DNA of 64,000 nt from Ryuthela nishihirai (taxonomy: Eukaryota; Arthropoda; Arachnida; Araneae; Heptathelidae), in NCBI GenBank assembly GCA_038380435.1, contig JAWZYU010000013.1:13839901-13903900 (forward strand). Direction: 5' to 3'. The translations under genes were made by a program, and so were the position numbers. Under the pieces are notes generated by a model. The model had not been told where the DNA came from. It searched no databases and worked only from the letters and a program-made list of their open reading frames with translations. Positions 22,527-34,571 of this stretch are shown here, piece by piece (the stretch's first letter is position 1; each line of letters opens with the position of its first letter).

Positions 22527-23631
22527 CTGAAAGTAAGGTTTGCAAAATCAATTACAAATTCTAACTGTAGTCAGCCAGCAAGAATTTTACTACATATAAA
22601 GAGGCCAAAAACAATTTATTAATAAAAACTTACAAAATGAAATTATTTATTTTCTAATCAGGCAGCAATTTCAATAAGAATTGTTGACAATAAAAAATTG
22701 TTTTTATTTTTAATCTAGTAAAATCAGCAGAAAAAAGTATCTTTTACTAATATGCTAAAATGAATATACATATTAAGTCACTGTTATACAGGGCTGGATC
22801 GATTGATCCCACCCACCCCAATTACCTAGCTGCAAGTTCAACAAGGCAAATAAGTCCTTGTTGTCCTTGCACCATAAACGAACCATGTTACCCAGAAGGA
22901 GAAACCAAATTATGATACAAAATCTTGAATCCAATGCAGTACCTTTTATCAACACTAAGAATGGGAAGACCAAAAAAAAATTAAATGTTATATAGGGAGT
23001 TTGATAGTTGTTGTTGGGTTAGTGAAGGTGAGAGAGATGGTGAATTCAAGAACTCTGCATTCTACCAGAGATGAAAAGTTTATCGTTCAGTTTGTATTCG
23101 GTGTCTGCAATAGAAAATACACCTCAACAGCGAGGGAGAAAAGTAGGGGCACTGAGATGTGAAGTTTAGCAATGTACACTAGAAGCTTTATAAGTTTCTA
23201 GTTATTAAGCTCCAGTGTTAATAATTAGACTAGCAACTTAACACTGGAAATATGTTTGTATATTACTTAGTATCACTTCAATGTGCCTGAATAACTGTAT
23301 CAATACATGGCTATTTATTTTTAAAAACAGTTTAATTAATAAAATGATGAAGCAATTTAACAGATAACACTTTACTGCCCTCATAACAATTTACCATCAT
23401 GGTCTCCACAAGAGCTTCTGTAAAGCCACTATGGCTTTGAGCTCAGGAAAACCTTTTACATTAGAGTGGGGAGAAAGTCGTCTTATATTCACCTTAATGC
23501 AAAGTTTCTGCCCTTTACATTCAATGTAGTATTGTGTATTCACTTATGGTCTGTAAATGGTAGCTAGGTAATCACTGGAAGGAGAGCTATGCACCAATTC
23601 CCTGTGGTGATGCATAGAACCGGCCAGGCCT
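22527..23631. other. Intronic DNA, nothing recognised
   Basis: AT-rich sequence between exon 7 and LINE copy B. No coding or repeat similarity was found. Confidence 0.4.
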
Positions 23632-26600
23632 AGCACCTAATGTCCGACCCCGCCTTCTCATGGTGCGGACCGTTAGTAACTTTCAAAAGAGATACTCTCT
23701 TGTGGAAGTGAATGGAAGGGGAGGGCTGCCAGATTAGTGTGGCCTACTGATCTTGACAACTATGGCTACTTTTCTTTTTTTTCTACCCTGCTGAGGAGTG
23801 GTCAACCACACAGGGTCCTGGTGCTGACCATATAAACCTACTGGACTGATATATGGCTCTGAGCTTGATTATTGATCCTGATTTTGCTGCACTGGTGGGT
23901 TTCTGTGAAGGGAAAATCTTCCGCTGTGTTTTCTGTTTGTTTGTGGGTAGACAGCCCCAAGTGAATAGATTCACAGGATATGTTTATCAGCTGGTGGATA
24001 ATCCTGAGCAGAAGTCATCGCAGGCACCTGAATTCTTTGCTTCTATATGGCATCGTCAAATTCTACGTTGGAGGAAATCTTCCAGTGTTGATGGCTTCAA
24101 CTTTTAGTAGTGGGGGAACCAGGGCATCTCTTCCAAATTTTGCCCCATGTCTGCGATTAGGGGGCTGTTTGATATTGTCGGCATTCCCTCTCTCAATAAA
24201 CATAGTTTCTTTAAACATCCCACTAACCATTTTCTCTCCATAGGTAGTTGGAATGTGAGGACTCTGCACAGAGCTTTTTCTCTTGATGTCCTCACACAAG
24301 AATTCCACCATTATAATTTAGATATTCTCGGCTTGCAAGAGACCAGATGGACAGATAGAGGTCAGATTCTTAAAAATAATCTTAAATTTCTCTTTTCAGG
24401 GAGGGACGACAATAAGCATCACCGTGACATCATCATCAGGCTTGGATCTGCTCAGCAGACACGCTAGCGATGCTCTTCTAGGATATGAGTGCATTAATGA
24501 AAGGTTTCTTACAGCAAAATTTCAGACAAGCGTTAAAGACTTGAATGTTATCTGCTGTTATGCCTCCACTGAGGATGCCGATGAGAATGAGAAGGATAGG
24601 TTTTATGAACAACTTCAGGATATTTTGAATTCTGTCAAGAAAGGAGATATTACCCTTGTTCTTGGTGACTTCAATGCCAAAGTTGGTACTGACTCTGACC
24701 TTTGGGGAGGAGTAATAGGCCCTTTTGGTATTGGTAGCTGCAATAGGCAACATCTCCTACAGGTAAGTAAACTCAATGGATTCAGAATAACTAACACTTA
24801 TTACAAACACCGTGACATACATAAGTACACATGGGTTTCACCTGATGGGCTGCATAAGAATATGATTGATTACATATTAATTAACAGCAAATGGGCTAGT
24901 TCTGTTAGGAATACCAGGGCATATAGGGGAGCTGAAATTGGATCTGACCATTATCTTGCTAAAAGGGTGTTGCAACTTAAACTTAAAAAGTGTTGTGCTA
25001 GGGTTAAAAAATTTACTTTTAATACCGAAGCTCTGAAAGATCCAGTTATAGCTAAAGCTTACCATGATAGGTTACTTAGTCATTATGACAGTCATGGTTT
25101 GCTTACTACTGAAGTTGAGGAAGAATGGGATCATTTTAAACAGGCTTTTTGGACACTAACAGTACTCTTTTAGGAAAAAAGGAGCAGAAGAGGCAGAATT
25201 ATCTGAGTGATAAGGCACTTGAGCTTATTTCAGAAAGAAAGAACTGCACGAATGTCTTTAATCAATACCCTACTAGTCCTAATAGAAAGCATTACAGAGA
25301 ACTTAATAAACGTGTAAAAGATCAGTTAGCTGCTGATAAGAATCTTTGGCTTGATGGTTTGGCTGACAAAGCCGAGGAAGCAGTTAGACAGCACAACAGC
25401 AGAGAGCTGTACCAGATAGTTAATGTTTTATGTGGTAGAAAATGGACAGGCATACAAGGATTGAAGGATAAACAAGGTAAGGTTATAGAAGGGGAGGATT
25501 CTGTCATGGCTAGGTGGGCTGAGCATTTCATTGATGTTCTAAACAATGTAGTTGGTTCTGCTCCCATTGTTTGCAGTGATGATGGATGCATTGGTGGCTT
25601 TAATGTTGGCCCTATAACACAATCTGAAGTTATTTTGGCTGTTTCTAAACTTAAACTACATAAATCCCCAGGGGTAGATGAAATTACTACCGAAATGCTT
25701 AGAGCTGGGAATGTTTCGGTTACCACTTGGATGACTGAAATTCTGAATATCTTTTATGATAAAGGCATGGTTCCTAAGGATTTTACCAGACCTATTGTTA
25801 TCCCTATTTTCAAAAAAGGTGATCACAGTTCTTGTGATAACTATAGGGGTATCAGCCTACTCTCTGTTCCAGGTAAAGTTCTTTCCATAATTGTGCTTAA
25901 TAGAATTAAGAATCTGGTTGACAGTCAATTGCGTGATGAGCAATGTGGATTCAGAAGTGGTAGGGGATGTGTGGATCAGATATTTTCATTTAGGCAGATT
26001 CTTGAGAAATGTTTAGAGTTTCAGAAACCTTTGGTTGCTAGCTTTGTTGATTTCAAAAAGGCTTTCGACTCTGTTGATCGTCATAATTTGTGGTTGATTG
26101 TGAGATCATATGGTATACCAGACAAGTTAGTTAACATAATGAAAGCTCTCTATAATAACACTGAGTCATGTGTGAGAGTTGGTAAGGCTTGTAGCAATTG
26201 GTTTAGCATTACTTCTGGTGTTTGACAAGGGTGCATTTTGTCTCCTTTTCTCTTTAGCTTGGTTATTGATTATGTTATGCGAAATTCACTTCAAGGGAAA
26301 GTTTTTGGCCTTAAATGGGCTGGAGATACGAAAGTTTCTGATTTAGATTATGCTGATGATTTAGCCCTTTTGGCAAATGATGTTGATGAGATGAACTCTT
26401 TCATTCGAGCTGTTGAAGAAACTGGTAGTAGAGTAGGTTTGGTTATAAACAGATAGAAAACTAAAGTGATGAAAATTGGTCAGGCAGGCTGTGATTCAGT
26501 TAATCTGAATGGTTGCAGTCTTGAGCAGGTGTCACAGTTTAATTATCTTGGGAGCTATGTAACAGATAATGGTGATGTGTGGCATGAGATTAACAGACGA

Positions 26601-27155
26601 ATAGGGATTGCTGCCGGGACTTTTAAGAATCTATGGAGAGTGTGGAGAAATAGGCGTATACACCTAAAGACTAAAATTAGACTGTATAATAGTTTGGTTC
26701 TTTCTAGGGTTAGTTATGGTAGTGAAACTTGGACACTTTGTAAACAAGATAACAGGAAACTAGATGCTTTTGATTCCAGATGCTTACGCAGTATCTTGGG
26801 CATTAGGTGGTTCAACTTTGTAACTAATGATGAGGTTAGGCAAAGGAGTTTGCAACCTCCTTTAAGCAGCATATTGTGCAGAGAGAGACTCCGTTGGTTT
26901 GGCCATGTTGCCCGTATGAATAATTATAGATTGGCGAATAGGGTTATGAACAGTGTGCCTAAAGGCCTCAGAAAGAAGGGGAGACCTAGGATGCGGTGGG
27001 CAGACAATGTCAAACAGGACCTTGTTAGAATTGGTGTGCAGTGGCCAGATGCAGTAGATGTAGCTCAGGATAGACTTACTTGGAGAACTAAATTGCACGG
27101 TCTGGTTGGACCTCCGTAGCCCATGGCTGCTTCAGGTTGATGATGATGATGATGA
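23632..27155 (+). mobile_element. RTE-like non-LTR retrotransposon, copy B, near full length
   Basis: The 5' end AGCACCTAATGTCCGA is shared with copy C. The endonuclease starts at Met 24147 (SWNVRTLHRAFSLD, LGLQETRW, VLGDFNAKVG, IGSDH). The RT follows (IPIFKKGDHSSCDNYRGISL, FVDFKKAFDSVDR, then YADD at 26349-26360). The C-terminus ends RRKGRP-type basic residues and W(A)DNVKQDL, stopping at 27119. After the stop come (TGATGA) repeats at 27137-27155, the short 3' repeat typical of RTE elements, in place of poly(A). Inactivating changes: a frameshift near 24424, another near 25160, a TGA at 26224 where copy C reads CGA, and a TAG at 26454. Length about 3.52 kb, as copy C. Confidence 0.9.
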
Positions 27156-27762
27156 CATTCAACAGAGGAGATATTCCTCTAAACTTCATGAATATTCAAC
27201 TCACCAAGCCTAAATAACTCAATTAACTAATCACATATCTTTACCCACTGCCAGCCAACACCACAACTGTTCTCGCATCTACCACTGTATGTTCTGAAAG
27301 GCAAGGTACCATTCAAAGGGTGCTTTATCTGTTGAATCAAGTGAATATGTAAATTTGTTTGCACTTGTTTGTTACAAAGGTCATGTGACTGTGTATTACT
27401 GTTTTAACTATCTTACAAGCTGGAATTGGCATAAGTGGGTGCATTATTGCTTCTTTATTTGTATCAAACATCACTGCACTAGTCAGCCTAGTTATCTCCA
27501 GAAACATAGCTCAAATTGTGAACTGTATCAGAGTAACTTAATTTCATTTTACCTTAGGGAATTTAAGCTTCAGGTTCTGAGTGTAGGTCATAGGAAATAC
27601 TCTGCATAGGCCATAAACTGAGCATTCAAGTTGTGTGGGCTTGGAGATAACACAAAGGGTTACATACCTGCTTATAATGATCAGATACAATGGTAGTAAC
27701 ACAACAAAAAAAATACACAACATTTAAACCTAACTAAACTTTCCAGTTCCGCACTGAATATA
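27156..27762. other. Intronic DNA, nothing recognised
   Basis: An open stretch at 27355-27609 has no similarity that I recognise and no codon-position pattern that would make it persuasive. Confidence 0.35.
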
Positions 27763-28301
27763 CACTATACTTCAAAAAGTGTCTGGACACATTCATGTTA
27801 AGTGAATGAATAGCCACATTCAAATCTACCTAACTTTGAAAACAATTTTTTTACCGAAAAAAGTAACGACATTAAAATGAAGATCTCGGCCAGAGCTCTT
27901 TAAATCTCTATTTTCTATAATATTAATCTAATATTTAAAGAGTTATGGAAGCTATAATATTCAAAACAGATGTTATCACACACACCATACTTCCAAAACA
28001 TTTTCCCCCCAAATTGATGAAAACTTCAAAAAATCCTTATACAAAATTCAAATATCGCATTTATATTGCGAACAAATTGTTATAACAGTTGTGATTTAAC
28101 TTTCTGAAGTAAATTTTCAAACCTAGCTTTCAGCTTCCATAGCTCTTTAAATATTAGATTAATATTATAGAAACAGAGATCTTCAATTTATGTCAAGCGA
28201 CTTTTTTCCGTAAAAAGCTTATTTTCAAAGTTAGGTAGATTTGAATGTGGCTATTCGTTCACTTAACATGAAAGTGTCTGGACACTTTTTGCAATATAAT
28301 G
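27763..28301. mobile_element. 539-bp MITE with long terminal inverted repeats, TA target
   Basis: CACTATACTTCAAAAAGTGT at the left and the complement of ACATTATATTGCAAAAAGTG at the right begin inverted arms of roughly 200 bp. They include GTGTCTGGACAC and GAATAGCCACATTCAAATCT. TA dinucleotides flank both ends (27761-27762, 28302-28303). The terminal sequence suggests Tc1/mariner mobilisation. Confidence 0.8.
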
Positions 28302-28500
28302 TAAATATTGATTAAATTAAAAAAAAAAAAAACAGAAATTGCCACTTAAAATTTTCTCACATATATCATGATGATGGACATTGTTAATGCTTGGAAAATA
28401 ATACTTTCTTTTTTCATTTGATGCATATTTTATTAAACTAAGATATAAATAATTTGTTAAAGCCATCCGATTGCCATTTCTTAGAAGTGTTATATGGTAT

Positions 28501-29050
28501 ATACCAATGAATTACCACTTTTAAGTTGATTCAAATTTTTAGACGAAAAATTGTCTTGAGCCAGGTGGGATATGAATCCCCGACCTCCTAACATGTCAGA
28601 TGCTCTGGACCACTGAGCTACCGGCCGCTGATCAAGATCTCCTCTAATTGACGATATGAACTTTCTCTACCTACCTTACATAATGTGTAGGGAGCGTTCA
28701 GGTAATTTTGCCACAAGTGGCTTATCAATGCCTTTTTAGATTGAATGCAAATCTTACATGTATGCAATTATACAGATAATTAATGAACTCAACCTATTAG
28801 GTATATACCAATGAATTACCACTTTTAAGTTGATTCAAAATTTTAGAGGAAAAAAAAGTTCATGTCATCAATTAGAGGAGATTTTGATCAGCAGCTAGTA
28901 GCTGTGGTCCAGAGCACTTGACATGTTATCAGGAGGTCGTGGGTTCATATCCCACCCAGCTCAAGACAATTTTTCCTCTAAAAATTTGAATCAACTTAAA
29001 AGTGGTAATTCATTACTATATACCTAATAGGTTGAGTTATTAATTATCTA
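28501..29050. repeat. Two S4 units in opposite orientation with inverted arms
   Basis: A minus S4 head lies at about 28557-28640 (GAGCTACCGGCCGCTGATCA) and a plus head at about 28890-28970 (AGTAGCTGTGGTCCAGAGCA). The plus head is bracketed by inverted 72-bp arms at 28775-28846 and 28977-29047 (ACCACTTTTAAGTTGATTCA and complement). The same arm sequence recurs at 28501-28543. Confidence 0.75.
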
Positions 29051-29104
29051 TGTGTTATATGGTATTGCAGATTTATTTGTTAATGCTACTCTATGCTAAA
29101 GTAA

Positions 29105-29400
29105 ACCCCTGATTTCAGCTCACAAGTTTGATTTGAACTATTATCAAAAAAGTTTTCGTTATACTTCTGAAAATAACCTGAAAATCAATGAAAAACTGCC
29201 ATTTTCAAAACCATAAGATTTTGAAAGTAATTATGAAGTATGTACCTCTTTTTTTTGTTTGTTTTACACTCTTTTCTGACTTAAATCTATTTCAGTATTC
29301 CTGGAATTATTTTTATCATATATCCCAGCATTCTATGCATTGTTCCGCTACTGAAATTGAAACTATAACTAAAAAAGAGAACCTTCATTATTTTTAATAG
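29105..29400 (-). repeat. Fragment of the TTAA element family
   Basis: The reverse complement matches the right interior of the 20-kb element (AAACTTGTGAGCTGAAATCA, ACAGAAAAGAGTGTAAAAC-like and ATGCATAGAATGC blocks). No ends are present. Confidence 0.6.
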
Positions 29401-29493
29401 CCTGGCAGATGATGGTCCTATAGTAAGTGATCTATGGTTGCTGTTGTTTTGTATTGCCAGCTAACATCCCCACATAGTTTTACTGAAGACAAA

Positions 29494-29886
29494 GGAGCGG
29501 TGGTGGCTCAGTCGGTAGCGCGCCAGGCTCGTAATCTGTAGTTCCCAGGTTCGAGTCCCAGCTGGTTCAGCGTTGAGATTTATCTCCGCAAAATTCCCCG
29601 CCCTGCCCACGGTCAGTAGGGGACACCCCCCCCCCCCCGCTTGGAAAGGCCGCCGTCCGTCGGATGGGACGTTAAGCCATGGCCCTGTGTGCGGGAGAGC
29701 CATACCCTGTGCACGTTAAAGAACACGCTGGATGGCCTTGATGGGAGGCTACCATCTGTCTCCCAACAGCTGTTCCAGTGGGTCCCCTCCCCCAACCTTC
29801 TCTGAGCCTTCGGGGTCCTTGTGACCTGGCCATTTAGCCCATGGTATGCAAAAAAGTGCCGCTCAGAGGTAAAACAACCCAACCCA
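29494..29886 (+). repeat. SINE S2, full length, plus, 12-bp TSD
   Basis: A Thr-tRNA-like head (GGTGGCTCAGTCGGTAGCGC; B box GGTTCGAGTCC) to an AAACAACCCAACCC tail. ACTGAAGACAAA lies at 29482-29493 and 29887-29898. It interrupts the left pseudo-LTR of the Penelope-like element. A 13-C run is at about 29626-29638. Confidence 0.9.
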
Positions 29887-30804
29887 ACTGAAGACAAACT
29901 GCTGTCCTAGCTCTGAAAAGCTTTTGAGTTTGCTCCTAAAATCTTTTAATATGCAATATTTAAAGTTCATCTCTGCAAAATGACATACTAACAAAACTTT
30001 ATGGACTTTACGTTTTAAAACTTGTCACGATTCTGCAACAATTGTGATATTTCCTGTGCTGTTGACACAACAACGTCATCCCATAGTCAATCTGCCTCAT
30101 ACGAGCAGCTTCCCTGGTTCATGTCAACATGTGCTTCAAATAGTGGAAGGCAAGCTTCTCCATGCTATAATACAAGAGAAAAAGCAACACACTTCGAGAA
30201 GCATACCATGCACACCAAGACTTGTGTCACAGCTACCCTCCCATCATACTCCATGGATCTGCATAAAAGGTTACACTACACAGAGGAAAAATGCAAAAAT
30301 GACACCAAGTGGAAATGTCTAAAGGAGATCCAGTGGCTCACTGAAACTTCAGATAATCATATTTTTTGCCCTACTTTTAAACCCCTTCCTATTATTAATC
30401 TGTCTGATAAAAATTTATCCCATAAAGAACTGGCTCTCTGGAACATAGCCCTAAATTCAGCCTATTCATAGAAAATCAGACAAAACAAAGATCATCGCCA
30501 AAATTGAAAATACCATCAATAATGCATGCACACATCTGGAAGGGCATAAAATTAATACCATGAAACACAAAGTCTTCAAAAATCTATGAACTCCGGAAAG
30601 TCCTCCCCCCCCCCCCCCCCAAACAGAAATTTATCATAAGTATTTTCAAGTCTTTAAAGAAACACCCCTAACATTGTTAACCCATTAGTTGACAAAACAT
30701 GCCACTTTATTATCATGAACGACAATAACTATGATGCCAAAGTTTTGGACTGCATAGTCACCTTTTCCTATCCACTCCAATTTTTGATGCTGCTATGTTA
30801 TTTC

Positions 30805-31015
30805 AGCCGTCCCGTGGCCAAGTGGTTAGCACGCTTGGCTACTGATCTAAGGGACCTGGGTTGAAGCCCCGGTATTTAGGCATGGATGTGTGTGTCGTTT
30901 TTCTGCTGAGGTCCTGCCATCCTCTCAGATCTCCTACTGTGGCATATAAACTGACAGGCTCCTGTCAGACCTCTGTGGCAAGCAGCTGCTTGAGGGGATA
31001 TTTATTTTTATTTAT
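30805..31015 (+). repeat. SINE S1, full length, 11-bp TSD
   Basis: CCGTCCCGTGGCCAAGTGGT begins the tRNA-like head; the tail is (TTTAT)n. TATGTTATTTC occurs at 30794-30804 and 31016-31026. It is inserted in the Penelope-like element. Confidence 0.88.
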
Positions 31016-31071
31016 TATGTTATTTCGGACAAAAATCACTGAAGTGAAAAATTTTCCTTTTCTGAAATCAA

Positions 31072-34000
31072 TCATCATCATCATCCACCTCCTCCTCAAG
31101 CAGCCATGGGCTATGGAGGTCCAACCAGACCGTGCAATTTAGTTCTCCAATAGTCGATCCTGAGCTACATCTACTGCATATGGCCACTGCACACCAATTC
31201 TAACAAGGTCCTGTTTGACATTGTCTGCCCACCGCATCCTAGGTCTCCCCCTCATTCTGAGGCATTTAGGCACACTGTTCATAACCCTATTCGCCAATCT
31301 ATAATTATCCACACGGGCAACATGGCAAAACCAATGGAGTCTCTCTCTGCACAATATGCTGCTTAAAGGAGGTTGCAAACTCCTTTGCCTAACCTCATCA
31401 TTAGTTACAAAGTTGAACCACCTAATGCCCAAGATACTGCGTAAGCATCTGGAATCAAAAGCATCTAGTTTCCTGTTATCTTGTTTACAAAGTGTGCAAG
31501 TCTCCTTACCATAACTAACCCTAGAAAGAATCAAACTGTTATACAGTCTACTTTTAGTCTTTAGGTGTATACGCCTATTTCTCCACACTCTCCATAGAAT
31601 CTTAAAAGTCCCAGCAGCAATCCCTATTCATCTGTTAATCTCATGCCGCACATCACCATTATCTGTTACATAGCTCCCAAGATAATTAAACTGTGACACC
31701 TGCTCAAGACTGCAACCATGCAGATTAACTGAATCACAGCCTGCCTGACCAATTTGCATCATTTTAGTTTTCTCTCTGTTTATAACCAAACCTACTCTAC
31801 TACCAGTCTCATCAACAGCTCGAATGAAAGAGTTCATCTCATCAACATCATCTGCCAAAAGAGCTAAATCATCAGCTAATCTAAATCAGAAATTTTCGTA
31901 TCTCCAGTCCATTTAAGGCCAAAATCTTTCCCTTGAAGTGAATTTCGCAAAACGTAATCAATAACCAAAGAGAAAAGGAGACAAAATGCACCCTTGTCGA
32001 ACACCAGAAGTAATCATAAAACCAATTGCTACAAGCCTTACCAACTCTCCACACGACTCAGTGTTATTATAGAGAGCTTTCATTATGTTAACTAACTTGT
32101 CTGGTATACCATATGATCTCACAATCAACCACAAATTATGACGATCAACAGAGTCGAAAGCCTTTTTGAAATCAACAAAGCTAGCAACCAAAGATTTCTG
32201 AAACTCTAAACATTACTCAAGAATCTGCCTAAGTGAAAATATCTGATCCACACATCCCCTACCACTTCTGAATCCACATTGCTCATCACGCAATTGACTG
32301 TCAACCAGATTCTTAATTCTATTAAGCACAATCATGGAAAGAACTTTACCTGGAACAGAGAGTAGGCTGATACCCCTATAGTTATCACAAGAACTGCGAT
32401 CACCTTTTTTGAAAATAGGGATAACAATAGCTCTGGTAAAATCCTTAGGAACCATGCCTTTATCATAAAAGATATTCAGAATTTCAGTCATCCAAGTGGT
32501 AACCAAAACATTACCAGCTCTAAGCATTTCCGTAGTAATTTCATCTACCCCTGGGGATTTATGTAGTTTAAGTTTAGAAACAGCCAAAATAACTTCAGAT
32601 TGTGTTATAGGTCCAACATTAAAACCACCAATGCATCTATCATCATTGTAAACAATGGGAATAGAACTAACCACATTGTTTAGAATATCACTGAAATGCT
32701 CAGCTCACCTAGCCATGACAGAATCCTCACCTTCTATAACCTTACCGTGTTTATCCTTCAATCCCTGTATACCTGTCCGTTTTCTACCACACAAAACATT
32801 AACTATCTGGTACAGCTACCTGCTGTTGTGCTGTCTAACTGCTTCCTCGGCTTTGTCAGCCAAACCGTCAAGCCAAAGATTCTTATCAGCAGCTAACTCA
32901 TCTTTTACACATTTATTAAGTTCTCTGTAATGCTTTCTATTAGGACTAGTAGGGTATTGATTAAGGACATTCGTGCAGTTCTTTCTTTCCGAAATAAGCT
33001 CAAGTGCCTTATCACTCAGATAATTCTGCCTCTTCTGCTCCTTTTTTCCTAAAAGAGTACTGTTAGTGTCCAAAAAAGCCTGTTTAAAATGATCCCATTC
33101 TTCCTCAACTTCAGTAGTAAGCAAACCATGACTGTCATAATGACTAAGTAACCTATCATGGTAAGCTTTGGCTATAACTGGGTCTTTCAGAGCTTCAGAA
33201 TTAAAAGTAAATTTTTTAACCCTAGCACAACACTTTTTAAGTTTAAGTTGCAAGACACTTTTAACAAGGTAATGGTCAGATCCAATTTCAGCTCCCCTAT
33301 ATGCCCTGGTATTTCTAACAGAACTAGCCCATTTGCTGTTAATTAATATATAATCAATCATATTCTTATGCAGCCCATCGGGTGAACCCCATGTGTACTT
33401 ATGTATGTTGCGGTGTTTGTAATAAGTGTTAGTTATTCTGAATCCATTGAGTTTACTTACCTGTAGGAGATGTTGCCCATTGCCATTGCAGCTACCAATA
33501 CCAAAAGGGCCTATTACTCCTCCGCAAAGGTCAGAGTCAGTACCAACTTTGGCATTAAAGTCACCAAGAACAAGGGTAATATCTCCTTTCTTGACAGAAT
33601 TCAAAATATCCTGAAGTTGTTCATAAAACCTATCCTTCTCATTCTCATCGGCATCCTCAGTAGGGGCATAACAACAGATAACATTCAAGTCTTTAACGCT
33701 CATCTGAAATTTTGCTGTAAGAAACCTTTCATTAATGCACTCATATCCTAGAAGAGCATCACTAGCGCGTCTGCTGAGAAGCAGGCCCACGCCTTGGTGA
33801 TGCTTATTGTTGTCCCTCCCTGAAAAGAGAAATTTAAGATTATTTTTAAGAATCTGACCTTTATCTGTCCATCTGGTCTCTTGCAAGCCGAAAATATCTA
33901 AATTATAATGGTGGAATTCTTGTGTGAGGACATCAAGAGAGAAAGCTCTGTGCAGAGTCCTCACATTCCAACTACCTATGGAGAGAAAATGGTTAGTGGG

Positions 34001-34571
34001 ATGTTTAAAGAAACTATGTTTATTGAGAGAGGGAATGCCGACAATATCAAACAGCCCCCTAATCGCAGACATGGGGCAAAGACCCGTTCCCCCACCACTA
34101 AAGGCTGAAGCCATCTACACTGGAAGACTTCCTCCAATGTAGAATTTGACGATGTCAATAGATGCAAAGAGTTCAGGTGCCTGCGATGACCTCTGCTTAG
34201 GATTATCCACCAGCTGATAAACATATCCTGTGAATCTATTCACTTGGGGCTATCAACCCACAAACAAACAGAAAACACTGCAGAAAATTTTCCTTCCACA
34301 GAAGCCCACCAGTGCAGCAAATTCAGGATCCATAATCAAGCTCAGAGCCATAATTCAGTCCAGTGGGTTTATATGGTCAGCACCAGGACCCTGTGTGGTT
34401 GACCACTCCTCAGCAGGGTAGAAAAAAAAGAAAAGTAGCCATAGTTGTCCAGATCAGTAGGCCACACTAATCTGGCAGCCCTCCCCTTCCATTCACATCC
34501 ACAAGAGAGTATCTCTTTTATAAGGTACTAACGGTCCGCACCACGAGAAGGCGGGTTCGGACATTAGGTGC
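31072..34571 (-). mobile_element. RTE-like non-LTR retrotransposon, copy C, near full length
   Basis: Same family as copy B and very similar to it, in opposite orientation. The first frame (34114 down to 32816, 432 codons) is open from MASAFSGGGTGLCPMSAIRG through the complete endonuclease and linker, and ends at a stop in HNSR. The RT continues at 32674-32213 (IPIFKKGDRSSCDNYRGISL, FRSGRGCVDQIF), 32191-31958 (FVDFKKAFDSVDR) and 31858 onward, with the YADD region disrupted near 31870. The 3' end carries (ATC)n/(GAT)n repeats at 31072-31085. It is inserted in the Penelope-like element. Confidence 0.9.

Larger units (their letters stand above)
29455..31071 (+). mobile_element. Penelope-like retroelement, 5' part
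   Basis: The left pseudo-LTR (about 29455-29990, split by an S2 SINE) contains AGTTTGCTCCTAAAATCTTT, repeated at the element's right end. Downstream, the frame at 30022-30471 ends in PLPIINLSDKNLSHKELALW, the N-terminal INLS...L...E motif of Penelope-type reverse transcriptases. A decayed LVDKTCHFIIMNDNNYDAKV follows at about 30684-30750, corresponding to the PADKG.A.VIMN..DY block. The copy is full of stops, split by an S1 SINE (30805-31015), then cut at 31071 by LINE copy C. Confidence 0.75.

Noticed and set aside
22773..22973. 66-codon minus-strand frame between exon 7 and LINE B
   Set aside because: No family similarity, and it does not continue the beta-glucuronidase frame.
27137..27155. 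Trinucleotide microsatellite (TGA)n as an independent repeat
   Set aside because: It is the 3' terminus of LINE B; copy C has the same at its end.
30022..30322. Second overlapping frame MIFPVLLTQQRHP
   Set aside because: The alternative frame ending in the INLS motif matches Penelope-type proteins; this one matches nothing.
33470..33751. Open frames on the plus strand across LINE C (and minus strand across B)
   Set aside because: Antisense shadows of endonuclease coding sequence.
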